Made by a program: the position numbers and the translations under genes. Below, piece after piece: positions 39,821 through 49,102 of a DNA stretch of 64,000 nt. The notes beneath the pieces were generated by a model that had not been told where the DNA came from, searched no databases, and saw only the letters and a list, made by a program, of their open reading frames with translations. The stretch comes from an uncultured Acetatifactor sp. GTDB lineage: Bacteria; Bacillota; Clostridia; Lachnospirales; Lachnospiraceae. Each line of letters begins with the position of its first letter. The first letter of the stretch is position 1. Location of the stretch: contig CAJUFI010000009.1 of the NCBI GenBank assembly GCA_910585665.1, positions 1 through 64,000 on the forward strand, in the 5' to 3' direction.

Positions 39821-40789
39821 ATGCGAAAGGCATTATGTGTAGGTATTGATAGTTATGAGCATGTAAATGATTTACATGGTTGCGTAAATGATGCAAATTC
39901 GGTAAAATCAGCATTGGAGCGAAATGGAGACGGGACATTAAATTTTGATGTAAAGATTATGTGCGCAACGAGCGAGAAATCCTATATAACCAGAAATAAT
40001 TTGCGTGATGCTGTCGAAAAATTGTTTGAAAATGAATCGGAAATAGCAGTTTTCTATTATTCAGGACATGGAGCAATTGATTCATTAGGCGGTTATTTAT
40101 GTACAAGTGAAATCACTCGTCCAGACGAAGGTTTATCGCTTAACGATGTTATGGGATTTGCATCTAAATCGAAAGCGCGAAATAAAGTGATAATTTTGGA
40201 CAGTTGCTTTAGTGGAGAAATTGCTAATTCGGTAGAAATGCCAAATTATTCAGTTCTGCAAGATGGAACAACATTGCTTGCAGCTTGTGGAAAATCAGAA
40301 TATGCTACGGAAGAAGATGGACATGGTGTTTATACATCATTGTTAGTAGAAGCATTGTATGGTGGGGCAATGAATTTACTTGGGGAGGTTTCGCCGGGTA
40401 GCATATATTCATACATTGATAGATCGTTGGGAGCATGGGAACAGCGTCCGGTATTTAAAGCTAACATTAACAGCTTTGTATCATTAAGGAAAAATGCACC
40501 GCCCATCTCAATATTAGAATTGCATAGAATAACTGAGATTTTTAAATCCAAATATGACGAATATCAACTTGACCCAACGTATGAGCCAGATAAGCACGAG
40601 GCGGATATTAAAGAAGTCAATAAGGAGCATGAAGAAATTTTTTCGATATTACAAAAATATGTTAAATTGAATTTAGTAGTTCCAGTTGGGGAAGATCATA
40701 TGTATTATGCAGCGATTCATTATAAATCGTGTAAATTGACAGCCCAAGGGCAGCATTACTGGGATTTGGCAAAAAGAGGAACAATATAA
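39821..40789 (+). CDS. Caspase-like (C14) protease
   Basis: 322 residues. The caspase fold is clear: KALCVGIDSYEHVNDLHGCV opening, VFYYSGHGA with catalytic His83, and VIILDSCFSGE with catalytic Cys129. The C-terminal 90 residues are mixed helical/winged-helix-like, ending YYAAIHYKSCKLTAQGQHYW, and could be a sensor or autoinhibitory part. Bacterial caspase-like proteases act in abortive anti-phage systems, including Thoeris variants where a TIR-made nucleotide activates the protease. GGAGG lies 6-10 bases before ATG 39821. A TIR-like gene follows directly. Confidence 0.88.
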   Translation: MRKALCVGIDSYEHVNDLHGCVNDANSVKSALERNGDGTLNFDVKIMCATSEKSYITRNNLRDAVEKLFENESEIAVFYYSGHGAIDSLGGYLCTSEITRPDEGLSLNDVMGFASKSKARNKVIILDSCFSGEIANSVEMPNYSVLQDGTTLLAACGKSEYATEEDGHGVYTSLLVEALYGGAMNLLGEVSPGSIYSYIDRSLGAWEQRPVFKANINSFVSLRKNAPPISILELHRITEIFKSKYDEYQLDPTYEPDKHEADIKEVNKEHEEIFSILQKYVKLNLVVPVGEDHMYYAAIHYKSCKLTAQGQHYWDLAKRGTI

Positions 40790-40821
40790 ATATACTTAAA
40801 TAAATTTTAGGAGGAAATATA

Positions 40822-41202
40822 ATGATAAATGTATTTATACCGCACCGTTGGAACAATGATGATTATTCTGAGATTAGCGCATTGTTGGATCGTACCAAAT
40901 TTAAAGTAAGAGATTATTCTGTTCCGAGTAGTTCTCCATTTGATAGCATTGATAGGCGTTATAATGTTGATCCACAAATTAAAAGACAAATACGCTATGC
41001 AAGTGTCGTGGTCTGCTCTAATAGGCCTGCAAACAATAATGGTATGTCTATTGAAGAAGTGAAATTTGCTGTTGAGATTGGAAAACCTGTGGTCGCTGTA
41101 AGCATTACAAGTAGTACTAGTTCGCAGATTTCAGATTTGGAAATTCCTGTAATTCCTAAAAGAAAGGATTCTTTGGAAAATTGGATTGAAGCGAATGTGT
41201 AA
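40822..41202 (+). CDS. TIR-like (DUF1863/ThsB-type) protein
   Basis: 126 residues. INVFIPHRWNNDDYSEISAL opens the fold (TIR-like proteins commonly begin VFISHxW). RQIRYASVVVCSNRPA is the central strand, and GMSIEEVKFAVEIGKPVVAV contains the glutamate helix (E78/E79/E85) expected to carry the NAD-processing residue. ThsB proteins of Thoeris belong to this family and make a cyclic ADP-ribose signal upon infection. AGGAGG lies 6 bases before the ATG, 32 bases after the caspase stop. It is the last gene of the cargo operon. Confidence 0.8.
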   Translation: MINVFIPHRWNNDDYSEISALLDRTKFKVRDYSVPSSSPFDSIDRRYNVDPQIKRQIRYASVVVCSNRPANNNGMSIEEVKFAVEIGKPVVAVSITSSTSSQISDLEIPVIPKRKDSLENWIEANV

Positions 41203-41258
41203 GAGATATTGGTTTTAAAGAAAAATGGAGTATCAAATTAGAATATAATTGATATAGA

Positions 41259-41289
41259 GCATCGGTTAGAAATAATCGGTGCTTTCTTT
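41259..41289 (+). terminator. Terminator closing the defence cargo
   Basis: GCATCGGTT (41259-41267) pairs with AATCGGTGC (41274-41282, two wobble pairs), followed by TTTCTTT. A similar GCATC...GGTGC hairpin closes the second cargo at 47122. Confidence 0.65.
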
Positions 41290-41351
41290 ATGCCTGCGGC
41301 TCGGATTCGTCCGGGCTTTTTTCATGCCGTTTTTGAGGGGAGGTGGTCTTG

Positions 41352-44285
41352 GTGGCGAACCGGATCAAGGGCATTACGGTGGAGATTGGCGGCGATACTA
41401 CCAAGCTGCAGACCGCCTTGAAAGGGGTCAATACGGAGATTCGCAATACCCAGTCCCAGCTGCGGGATGTGGAGAAGCTGCTGAAACTTGACCCCGGCAA
41501 TACGGAGCTGCTGGCTCAGCGGCACCGGCTTTTGGGGCAGGCGGTCTCAGAAACCAAAGAGAAACTGGAAACCCTGAAAACGGCGGCGGAGCAGGCCAAT
41601 ACTGCCCTCGCCAATGGGGAGATTTCGCAGGAGCAGTACGATGCGCTGCAGCGGGAAATCATTGAGACGGAGAATGCCCTGCGGAATTTAGAGCAGCAGG
41701 CGAACCAGTCGGCTACAGCGGTACAGAAGATTGCGGCCTCGGGGGAGAAGCTGCAGGCGCTGGGGGACAATATTTCTTCCGTGGGTAAGAAGTTCCTGCC
41801 GGTTACGGGGGCTGTCGTGGGGCTGGGGACAGCGGCGGTGAAGACGGCAGCGGATTTTGATTCCGCCATGAGCCAGGTGGCGGCGGTCTCCGGTGCTACG
41901 GGAGCCGACTTGGAGGCATTGCGGGATAAGGCCCGTGAGATGGGCTCCAAGACGAAGTTCTCTGCTTCGGAGGCGGCGGAGGCCATGAACTATATGGCGA
42001 TGGCAGGGTGGAAGACCTCGGATATGCTCTCCGGCATTGAGGGCATTATGAACCTTGCCGCCGCTTCCGGGGAGGATCTGGCGACTACTTCGGACATTGT
42101 GACGGATGCCCTTACGGCCTTCGGGCTGTCGGCGGCGGATTCCGGGCATTTTGCGGATATCCTGGCAGCGGCTTCCAGCAATGCGAATACGAATGTCTCC
42201 ATGATGGGCGAGACGTTCAAATACTGTGCGCCCATTGCCGGGGCTCTGGGGTTCTCGGCGGAGGATACGGCGGAGGCTATCGGGCTGATGGCCAATGCCG
42301 GGATCAAGTCCTCCCAGGCGGGTACTTCCCTGCGGACGGTGATGAACAGCCTTGCGGGCGAGGTGAAGATCTGCGGGGCGGGGATTGGCGAGGTCACGGT
42401 GGCCACATCCAATGCGGACGGCTCCATGCGTGATCTTTCGGATATCCTGGCGGACTGCCGGGTGGCGTTCGCGGGCTTGTCGGAGTCGGAGAAGGCGGCT
42501 GCGGCGGAGACGCTGGTGGGCAAGAATGCCATGAGCGGGTTCCTTGCGCTGATGAATGCCGCCCCGGCGGATATTGAGAAATTGAGCGGCGCTATCGCAG
42601 ATTGTGACGGCACGGCGGCGGGCATGGCGGAGACCATGCAGGATAACCTTGCGGGGCAACTTACCATTTTGAAAAGCCAGCTGGAGGAGTTGGCGATTTC
42701 CTTTGGGGAGCTGCTGATGCCCTCTATCCGCATGATCGTGGGCTGGGTGCAAAGATTAGTGGACTGGCTGAACGGCATGGATGAGGGGACGAAGAAGGTC
42801 ATTATGACGGTCGCCCTTCTGGCGGCGGCCATCGGGCCGGTATTGATCGTGATCGGCAAGGTGGTCTCGGCGGTGGGTACGATTATGACCTTTATCCCGA
42901 AGCTGGTATCCGGCTTCAATATGCTGAAAACCGCTTTTTCTGCCCTGGGGGCGGTGATGGCGGCGAATCCCATTATATTGATTGTTGCCGCTGTGGCAGC
43001 GGCGGTGGCCGCCATTATCCTGCTGTACCAGAAATGCGAGTGGTTCCGGGACGCGGTGAATGCGGTCTGGGCGCAGGTGAAGGAATTTTTTGTTTCCGCA
43101 TGGGAGGCGATATGCTCCTTTTTTACGGAGACGATTCCGGCGGCCTGGGAGTCGCTGGTCGGCATATTTAACCAGATTCCGGCGTGGTGGTCGGGGCTGT
43201 GGCAGTCGGTGGGGGATTTTTTCGGCAATGTCTGGACGGGCATGATGGAGAACCCGGTGCTTTCCGGGATTGTGGATATGATCCGTTCCTTGTGGGAGAA
43301 CCTTTCATCTACTCTGCAGGGTATTTGGCAGGGTATCCAGACGGCGGCTTCAGGTGCCTGGGAGCTGATCAAAAATGTGATCCTTGGGCCGGTTCTTTTG
43401 CTGATCGATCTGGTGACGGGGAATTTTACGAAGCTGAAAGAGGATGCTCTCAATATATGGACGAATATCCAGCAGGCGGCTTCTTCAATCTGGTCGGGTA
43501 TCCGCCAGATTGTAGGCTCTCTGGTGCAGGGGCTGGTGAACCATGTGGTGATTTTGTTTACCGGCCTTAAAAATACCATGGGGAATATCTGGTCTATGGT
43601 GAAAAACATGGCTTCGTCTGCCTGGAATGGGCTGAAAGATTTGGTGGTCTCTATCGCCGGGAATTTGAAGCAGGCGGCGATATCAGCGTTCCAGAATATG
43701 GTCTCCGGTATCCGTTCCGCATTGTCTTCCCTTGGAAGCGTGGTTTCGGGCGGGTTCCAGTCGGCAATCAGCTTCATTACGTCCCTGCCGGGGAAGGCGT
43801 TGCAGTGGGGGATGGATTTTATCAATGGGATTGCGGACGGTATCCGGAGTGCTATCGGTAATGTGGTGAGCGCGGTTTCAGACGTGGCGGAGAAGATACG
43901 CTCGTTTCTGCATTTCTCCGTGCCGGATGAAGGGCCGCTTACGGATTATGAGAGCTGGATGCCGGATTTTGTCGGCGGGCTTGCGAAGGGGATTGAGAAT
44001 AGCCGGGGGCTTGTGGAGAAGGCCGTCCGGGATGTGGCTTCGGATATGGTGATCAGCCCGAAGGTGGGGGCGGCGGAGCTGGCTTCCATGGAGGGCGGTT
44101 ATGGCGGCATGGGGAATATGGCGGATTTCCTTGCCGGGATCAGGTCTGCGGTTTCGGAGGCCATGGCGGGGTTTGCCGGGCAGGCCGGGGATATTATAAT
44201 TCCGGTGTATGTGGGCGGCACGCTGCTGGATGAGGTGATCGTTGGTGCCCAGGCGCGGCAGAGCCTGCGGTCGGGAGGGAGGTAG
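41352..44285 (+). CDS. Tail tape measure protein
   Basis: 977 residues (GTG 41352, nine bases after GGAGG; TTG 41349 is possible). Residues 1-140 are coiled coil (LRDVEKLLKLDPGNTELLAQ). A TP901-type core follows (AVKTAADFDSAMSQVAAVSG, NYMAMAGWKTSDMLSGIEG, MGETFKYCAPIAGALGFSAE). There are hydrophobic helices near 475-570 and amphipathic Trp-rich repeats (WSGLWQSV, WENLSSTLQGIWQGI, WTNIQQAASSIWSGI). It sets tail length and crosses the membrane during injection. In frame it predicts a tail of standard siphovirus length. The gene before it is cargo, not the chaperone. Confidence 0.93.
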   Translation: MANRIKGITVEIGGDTTKLQTALKGVNTEIRNTQSQLRDVEKLLKLDPGNTELLAQRHRLLGQAVSETKEKLETLKTAAEQANTALANGEISQEQYDALQREIIETENALRNLEQQANQSATAVQKIAASGEKLQALGDNISSVGKKFLPVTGAVVGLGTAAVKTAADFDSAMSQVAAVSGATGADLEALRDKAREMGSKTKFSASEAAEAMNYMAMAGWKTSDMLSGIEGIMNLAAASGEDLATTSDIVTDALTAFGLSAADSGHFADILAAASSNANTNVSMMGETFKYCAPIAGALGFSAEDTAEAIGLMANAGIKSSQAGTSLRTVMNSLAGEVKICGAGIGEVTVATSNADGSMRDLSDILADCRVAFAGLSESEKAAAAETLVGKNAMSGFLALMNAAPADIEKLSGAIADCDGTAAGMAETMQDNLAGQLTILKSQLEELAISFGELLMPSIRMIVGWVQRLVDWLNGMDEGTKKVIMTVALLAAAIGPVLIVIGKVVSAVGTIMTFIPKLVSGFNMLKTAFSALGAVMAANPIILIVAAVAAAVAAIILLYQKCEWFRDAVNAVWAQVKEFFVSAWEAICSFFTETIPAAWESLVGIFNQIPAWWSGLWQSVGDFFGNVWTGMMENPVLSGIVDMIRSLWENLSSTLQGIWQGIQTAASGAWELIKNVILGPVLLLIDLVTGNFTKLKEDALNIWTNIQQAASSIWSGIRQIVGSLVQGLVNHVVILFTGLKNTMGNIWSMVKNMASSAWNGLKDLVVSIAGNLKQAAISAFQNMVSGIRSALSSLGSVVSGGFQSAISFITSLPGKALQWGMDFINGIADGIRSAIGNVVSAVSDVAEKIRSFLHFSVPDEGPLTDYESWMPDFVGGLAKGIENSRGLVEKAVRDVASDMVISPKVGAAELASMEGGYGGMGNMADFLAGIRSAVSEAMAGFAGQAGDIIIPVYVGGTLLDEVIVGAQARQSLRSGGR

Positions 44286-44291
44286 ATAGGA

Positions 44292-44654
44292 ATGGCGTTT
44301 ATACAGTATCTGGCGTTTGACGGTACGCCTCTCCCCCTGCCGGATTCCTATGAGGTGCAGATGGTGGATATCGAGGCGGATTCGGGAGGAGAGACGGAGG
44401 CGGGGACTACCCAGCGGGATGTAGTGCGGCTGGGGGTGGTGCGTATCTCTGTTTCCTTTTCCGTATCGGCAAAATGGCTGGGGCTGCTTACAGGGTTTAA
44501 GCAGAGGGAGAAGATCGGCGTGGATTATTTTGATACGGAAACGCTGGTGGTGAAGAATGCGGAGATGTTCATTGACGGGTACAAGGCAGGGCTGGTGAAG
44601 GATACTTCTTATAAGGGGCTTTGGAAGGTTTCGTTTACGTTGAAGGAATTTTAA
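44292..44654 (+). CDS. DUF6711-like tail protein
   Basis: 120 residues: LPLPDSYEVQMVDIEADSGG, AKWLGLLTGFKQREKIGVDY and SYKGLWKVSFTLKEF. The pattern agrees with a small siphovirus tail protein (DUF6711) usually found just after the tape measure. It is likely a component near the tail tip. GGAGGTAGATAGGA precedes the ATG. Confidence 0.7.
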   Translation: MAFIQYLAFDGTPLPLPDSYEVQMVDIEADSGGETEAGTTQRDVVRLGVVRISVSFSVSAKWLGLLTGFKQREKIGVDYFDTETLVVKNAEMFIDGYKAGLVKDTSYKGLWKVSFTLKEF

Positions 44655-44753
44655 AAAGGGAATGCTTTTTAGAGGGATATCCTATATAATGAATGATATG
44701 GTTAGAGACTTGTATGTGTTAGGAATGGGGATGTTCAGGAAGAAGGTGAAGTT

Positions 44754-45836
44754 TTGAAAGAACAGGATTTTACCGGCCTGCCGTTTATGCCAGATTTAAG
44801 GGCGATTGCTGAACAGAATGATGCTGCTTTGGAGCGGGTGTTCAAAGGACGGATAAAAGGCCGTTTTCTGGTAGATATAAAGGAGCAGGTCATGAAAGGC
44901 CTGGGGTTGGAAAGCCTTTTGAAATACTATGATTTCCGCTGGTCGGATGAGAGGATGATTACGGGAATAGGGGAGGCTGCGGAGTATGATATCTGCAGGA
45001 TGATAGTGGGGGTACATAGGGCGCACTCGATTTTTCTTTCGGATGATGAAATACGGAAAAATGAAAGGAGCAGGAGATATAGGCAGCAGCTTGTTTCAGA
45101 AACGATAGAGAAGATCAGGCTCCGCTTCTATGGAAGCGTATATTTCAGGAAATGCATGCTGTTTCCTGGAGAGGAATTTCTATATTATCCATTGCCTTAT
45201 GAACTTTTTATAATGTCATCTAAAATGAGTGAAATGTTGATGGACGGGCATGTCATTCCCTGCCTACAGTTATATTATGGTGTGGTCTATAACGGGCTTT
45301 CGGCATTGTCCTTATTGGAGGGGAATCTGTTAGGGACGGCATATCCCTTATGCCGGGGAGCAATTGAAATGTATGTTAAGCTCCTGATATTGGATACCCG
45401 GACGGAATTACAACGCTGGTATGAAAAGTTCAGGATGTTTGAGGTTAAATATTCCTGCAGTCATGCATACCCGGAGGAGTTTAATGCACTGTTTAAAAAA
45501 CGCGAACGCCAAGATTTAAAAGCCAGGGCAGACTATCTTCATTTTGGCTGGGTAGATTTTATTGACGGATATCATAAGGCAGTGAAAAGATTCCCATATT
45601 CTATTTACGGCATAATCGCTTTTCTTAAAGATGAAAACGAGGATAGGATTTTAGAGTTAGAGTGGATTGGGGATTTTTATAAGTCATGCCATGCGTATAC
45701 TCATGGCAGTATACAAACAGCAAAGTATCCGGTATTGCATTATTTTGAAATTTCGATAATGCTTTATTTTATTATTCGAGAAACATATTTATTATTGTGT
45801 AATGAAAAGAAAGTAGAGAGCATGATTGAGGGATAA
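44754..45836 (+). CDS. DUF5677-like helical protein, second cargo block
   Basis: 360 residues, TTG start with GGTGA 5-10 bases upstream. Largely alpha-helical; LLGTAYPLCRGAIEMYVKLL and YKSCHAYTHGSIQ resemble the DUF5677 (HEPN-like helical) pattern with the polar Tyr/His/Ser motif. Function unproven; an RNase-like or abortive role is only a guess. Low GC, and a TATAAT at 44686-44691 suggests a private promoter. It separates DUF6711 from the baseplate genes, where no such gene belongs. Confidence 0.5.
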   Translation: MKEQDFTGLPFMPDLRAIAEQNDAALERVFKGRIKGRFLVDIKEQVMKGLGLESLLKYYDFRWSDERMITGIGEAAEYDICRMIVGVHRAHSIFLSDDEIRKNERSRRYRQQLVSETIEKIRLRFYGSVYFRKCMLFPGEEFLYYPLPYELFIMSSKMSEMLMDGHVIPCLQLYYGVVYNGLSALSLLEGNLLGTAYPLCRGAIEMYVKLLILDTRTELQRWYEKFRMFEVKYSCSHAYPEEFNALFKKRERQDLKARADYLHFGWVDFIDGYHKAVKRFPYSIYGIIAFLKDENEDRILELEWIGDFYKSCHAYTHGSIQTAKYPVLHYFEISIMLYFIIRETYLLLCNEKKVESMIEG

Positions 45837-46011
45837 GATATTATTTCGATGATAGATAGGGATTTTAATATCTTACATAAGCAATATGAAATTCGTTCTA
45901 CTGAGAAATTTGATAGATATTATAACTTAGGTTCGTCATGAGAGAGAAGTAAGATGTATTAAATTATGCTGATACAAGAAAGAAATAGGAAAAGATTAAA
46001 AAAGGATTACT

Positions 46012-47094
46012 ATGCGTATGAATGTACAGGCGATTATATGTAATATTAGTTTTCCAAAGACAACCCGAGAACTGGAATGGTTCATAAAAGAAAATGGCTG
46101 TTTTAATGTAGAGGATATTTTGTATGATGAAACAGTTGAATGGACAGTACCACAGTGGGCATTGCCTGGTGATATTGTATTCTTTTTCCATGCAAAAACA
46201 GCGATACAGATTATTCGCAAATTGGAAATAGAGATAGATAGGAATAGGGAATTATATGATTACGAGATATTAACAGACGGATTGAAGCGAGCAAGGAAAT
46301 TATATGATTTATATGGGGGTAAAATTTTTGCGGTTGGCCGTATTTTAGGTGCGCCATTTTATGATAAAGAATTTAATCAGTCTGAATTACATTGGAGAGA
46401 AAGGGTATATGCTGAAATTGGAGATATTCATATATTTGAAAATCCAGTAAATATAAACATGTTCTCTGGTTTTATTATGATTTCTCGTCAAAGTTCCATT
46501 ACAGCTGTTTTTGGGGAGAATTTTGAGCTGTTGAAAAAATTGCTATCCGAAATGAATAAAATACCTGATTATCTTATTGAGAGCAGGGCTAATCCTATTC
46601 CTTTAAATACTATAAATGATGAAAATTGGTTAGAGTTGGCACAGCAGTATCGATGTTCTTTTTTTCTGGAAATTCAGTTCAGAAAGTTTTATGTAGATTA
46701 TTTGCTAAAAGGGATTTCAGATATAAAAAAGTTATTTTCAGAATGTGCATGTTTTAGAAAAGGAAAATTGGTGGGATATGCGGATAACTGTATTTGCTTT
46801 AATGGGCAACTTTGTTTTGTAGAAGTAAAGTTGAACTTTGACACGGAGCGTAATTTTATAGAACAGCTTTTGAGGTATTGTAATGTGGAAGGCGTTATGT
46901 TGGAAAAGGGAAGAAAATGTTGTGAAAATATTGAGCAGAAATTTGTGATTGTTATAGATACGAGGAGGATTGGGATATTTAATTCTGATTCAAAGAATAT
47001 AACATTTATAGCTAATTTGGATTCATTGAGAACCGAAAAGGACTTGTCAGCTTTAAGATATGCAATACTTGATTTCATGAAAAGGCCGACATAA
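46012..47094 (+). CDS. EVE/PUA-like domain plus PD-(D/E)XK nuclease, candidate modification-dependent nuclease
   Basis: 360 residues. The N-terminal 170 residues resemble an EVE/PUA-type base-reader: WALPGDIVFFFHAKTA, GKIFAVGRILGAPFYD, then HWRERVYAEIGDIHIFENPV. A PD-(D/E)XK core follows: GKLVGYADNCICFNGQLCFV places D258 before E271-V-K273 (FVEVKLNF), with a later helix IEQLLRYCN. EVE domains bind modified bases, so a type IV-like restriction role is plausible. GGA stands 8 bases before the ATG. Low GC; probably acquired. The 45837-46011 gap holds no convincing gene. Confidence 0.6.
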   Translation: MRMNVQAIICNISFPKTTRELEWFIKENGCFNVEDILYDETVEWTVPQWALPGDIVFFFHAKTAIQIIRKLEIEIDRNRELYDYEILTDGLKRARKLYDLYGGKIFAVGRILGAPFYDKEFNQSELHWRERVYAEIGDIHIFENPVNINMFSGFIMISRQSSITAVFGENFELLKKLLSEMNKIPDYLIESRANPIPLNTINDENWLELAQQYRCSFFLEIQFRKFYVDYLLKGISDIKKLFSECACFRKGKLVGYADNCICFNGQLCFVEVKLNFDTERNFIEQLLRYCNVEGVMLEKGRKCCENIEQKFVIVIDTRRIGIFNSDSKNITFIANLDSLRTEKDLSALRYAILDFMKRPT

Positions 47095-47121
47095 AAAATA
47101 TTCAAATCATGTTTATATAAA

Positions 47122-47149
47122 GCATCAGTCAAAACAGCTGGTGCTTTTT
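47122..47149 (+). terminator. Terminator closing the second cargo
   Basis: GCATCAG (47122-47128) pairs with CTGGTGC (47138-47144), followed by TTTTTC. Same design as the terminator at 41259. Confidence 0.65.
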
Positions 47150-47173
47150 CTATGGAATGGGGGGTGTTTTCCT

Positions 47174-49102
47174 ATGTACCCGGTGAGCAAAGCATTCCTG
47201 CAGGCGGTGCAGGAGAATACCCGGCATTATTACTGGACGGGGCGGATCACTACGGCGGTCGGGGCTGTCTATGATTTTTCTCAGGACGATATCGTAAAGG
47301 GTAGCGGCTATATCTCTGGCCAGTGCTGTGGGAGTTCGGAGATCGAGCTGGGGACGGTGTATGCCGCGGAAATGGGGATCAGCCTTTATCTTCCGGTTGA
47401 CCGGTATACGTTGGAGGATGCGCAGGTGAAACTATTCTATCACCTGCGGCTGGGGGACGGCTCCTACGAGGAAGTTCCCATGGGCATCTTCGAGGTGAGC
47501 GAGGCGAACCGGACGGCGCATTTCCTGGAATTGAAGGCTTATGACCATATGCTCCGGTTCGAGCGGGACTTTAATGGGTTTGAGTCGGTGGGGACGGCGT
47601 ATGATTTCATGGGACTGTGTGCCAAAGCCTGCGGGGTGGAGCTGGCGCAGACGGCGGCGGAGATCGGGGCGATGCCGAACGGCTCGGAGGTGCTTTCTAT
47701 CTATGCGGAGAATGATATCGAGACATACCGGGATGTGCTGTATTTTGTGGCGCAGGTGCTTGGGGGATTCTTCTGTATCAACCGGGCGGGGAGACTGGAG
47801 CTGAGGAAATACGGGGATTCCCCAGTGGCAGAGGTTCTGCAGAAGCACCGGTTTTCCAGCAGCTTCTCGGATTTTGTTACCCGGTATACGGCGGTGAGCT
47901 CTACGAACCTGCGGACGCAGACGGCGGAATATTATGCGGCTGACCCGGATGACGGGCTTACCATGAATTTAGGCATCAACCCGCTGCTGCAGTTCGGGCT
48001 GGATGAGACGCGGGAGGCGTTATGCCGGAATATCTTAGAAAGCCTTTCGGCGGTGAATTATGTGCCGTTTGATTCGGAGACCATAGGGAACCCGGCTCTT
48101 GATTTGGGGGACGTGCTTACGTTTTCCGGCGGCCAGGCGGACGGGGAGCGGCTTACCTGCATTACGTCTTTCCATTGTAAGATTGGCGGGAAGATGAAGC
48201 TGAAATGCGTGGGGAAGAACCCGAGGCTGGCGCAGGCGAAGTCCAAGAATGATAAGAATATCTCCGGCCTGCTGAACCAGATCGAGGCGGGGAAGCTGGG
48301 GATACATACCTTTACCAACGCTTCCACCTACAGCATTGCGGATACGGACGTGAAGATCATCAGCATTGAGTTTGCGTCAAAAGAGGAGAACCATGTGCAG
48401 TTTTTCGGGCAGGTGGTGGTGGACGTGGCGGCGGAGCCGGTGGGGCGGTCGGCCAGTGCGGCGGGGACGATCATTGTGCCGATACCTGTAGAGTTGGCTG
48501 GCGGGAATGCCGGAGCCGGGGAAAATGCTGGCGGGGCGGGGAATGAACCGGATGCCGGGGCAGACGGTCTTTCGGAGGGTGGTTCGGATTCTGGGGACGG
48601 TTCCGGCGGCACGGTGGAGGTATCAGTAGACGTGGAGCTGCCAGTATCATGGATGGAGGACGGGAAGGCCGTGGGCTTCGTTACCTATGAGCTGAATGAT
48701 TCGGAAATCCTCCTGCACCATCCGGTGGAGACATGGCATAGCGGGAAGCATATCCTTTCTCTGTATTATCCCATTGAGAAGCTGGTGCCGAACATTACGA
48801 ATACGTTCAATGTGTACCTGCGCATGGAGGGCGGGGAGGGTACGGTGGAGATCGGCGGCTGTATCGCCTCGATCAGCGGGCAGGCCATGGCGGCTGCGGC
48901 GGCATGGGACGGGAAGATCGAGATAGGGGAATATGTATCAAGGTTCCCGATGGCTGGCGGTCTGCAGGTGCGGGGCTTTACCGAGAACATAAAGACGGAG
49001 ACCATGGAGCTTGTGATTCGGGAGTATGCAGACCATATGGCGGGCAGGACAGCCCTCGGCGGGTTCTGCCGCCCGGTGGAGATAGGAGGAGATCAGGAAT
49101 GA
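47174..49102 (+). CDS. Phage tail/baseplate hub-type protein
   Basis: 642 residues. The N-terminal 350 residues (FLQAVQENTRHYYWTGRITT, VSEANRTAHFLELKAYDHML, RDVLYFVAQVLGGFFCIN and GDVLTFSGGQADGERLTCIT) fit the hub/tail-tip proteins of siphoviruses. A Gly/Asn-rich linker near residue 450-490 leads to a C-terminal beta domain. It follows the second cargo and probably succeeds the DUF6711 gene in the ancestral order. ATG 47174 starts the conserved sequence. Confidence 0.78.
   Translation: MYPVSKAFLQAVQENTRHYYWTGRITTAVGAVYDFSQDDIVKGSGYISGQCCGSSEIELGTVYAAEMGISLYLPVDRYTLEDAQVKLFYHLRLGDGSYEEVPMGIFEVSEANRTAHFLELKAYDHMLRFERDFNGFESVGTAYDFMGLCAKACGVELAQTAAEIGAMPNGSEVLSIYAENDIETYRDVLYFVAQVLGGFFCINRAGRLELRKYGDSPVAEVLQKHRFSSSFSDFVTRYTAVSSTNLRTQTAEYYAADPDDGLTMNLGINPLLQFGLDETREALCRNILESLSAVNYVPFDSETIGNPALDLGDVLTFSGGQADGERLTCITSFHCKIGGKMKLKCVGKNPRLAQAKSKNDKNISGLLNQIEAGKLGIHTFTNASTYSIADTDVKIISIEFASKEENHVQFFGQVVVDVAAEPVGRSASAAGTIIVPIPVELAGGNAGAGENAGGAGNEPDAGADGLSEGGSDSGDGSGGTVEVSVDVELPVSWMEDGKAVGFVTYELNDSEILLHHPVETWHSGKHILSLYYPIEKLVPNITNTFNVYLRMEGGEGTVEIGGCIASISGQAMAAAAAWDGKIEIGEYVSRFPMAGGLQVRGFTENIKTETMELVIREYADHMAGRTALGGFCRPVEIGGDQE

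Noticed and set aside
41990..43825. Long minus-strand open frame (611 codons) opposite the tape measure gene
   Set aside because: It lies antisense to a gene with clear tape-measure features, has no ribosome site, and reflects GC-rich codon bias.
45849..45941. 30-codon frame between the two second-cargo genes
   Set aside because: Too short, no ribosome site and no recognisable sequence; probably spacer.
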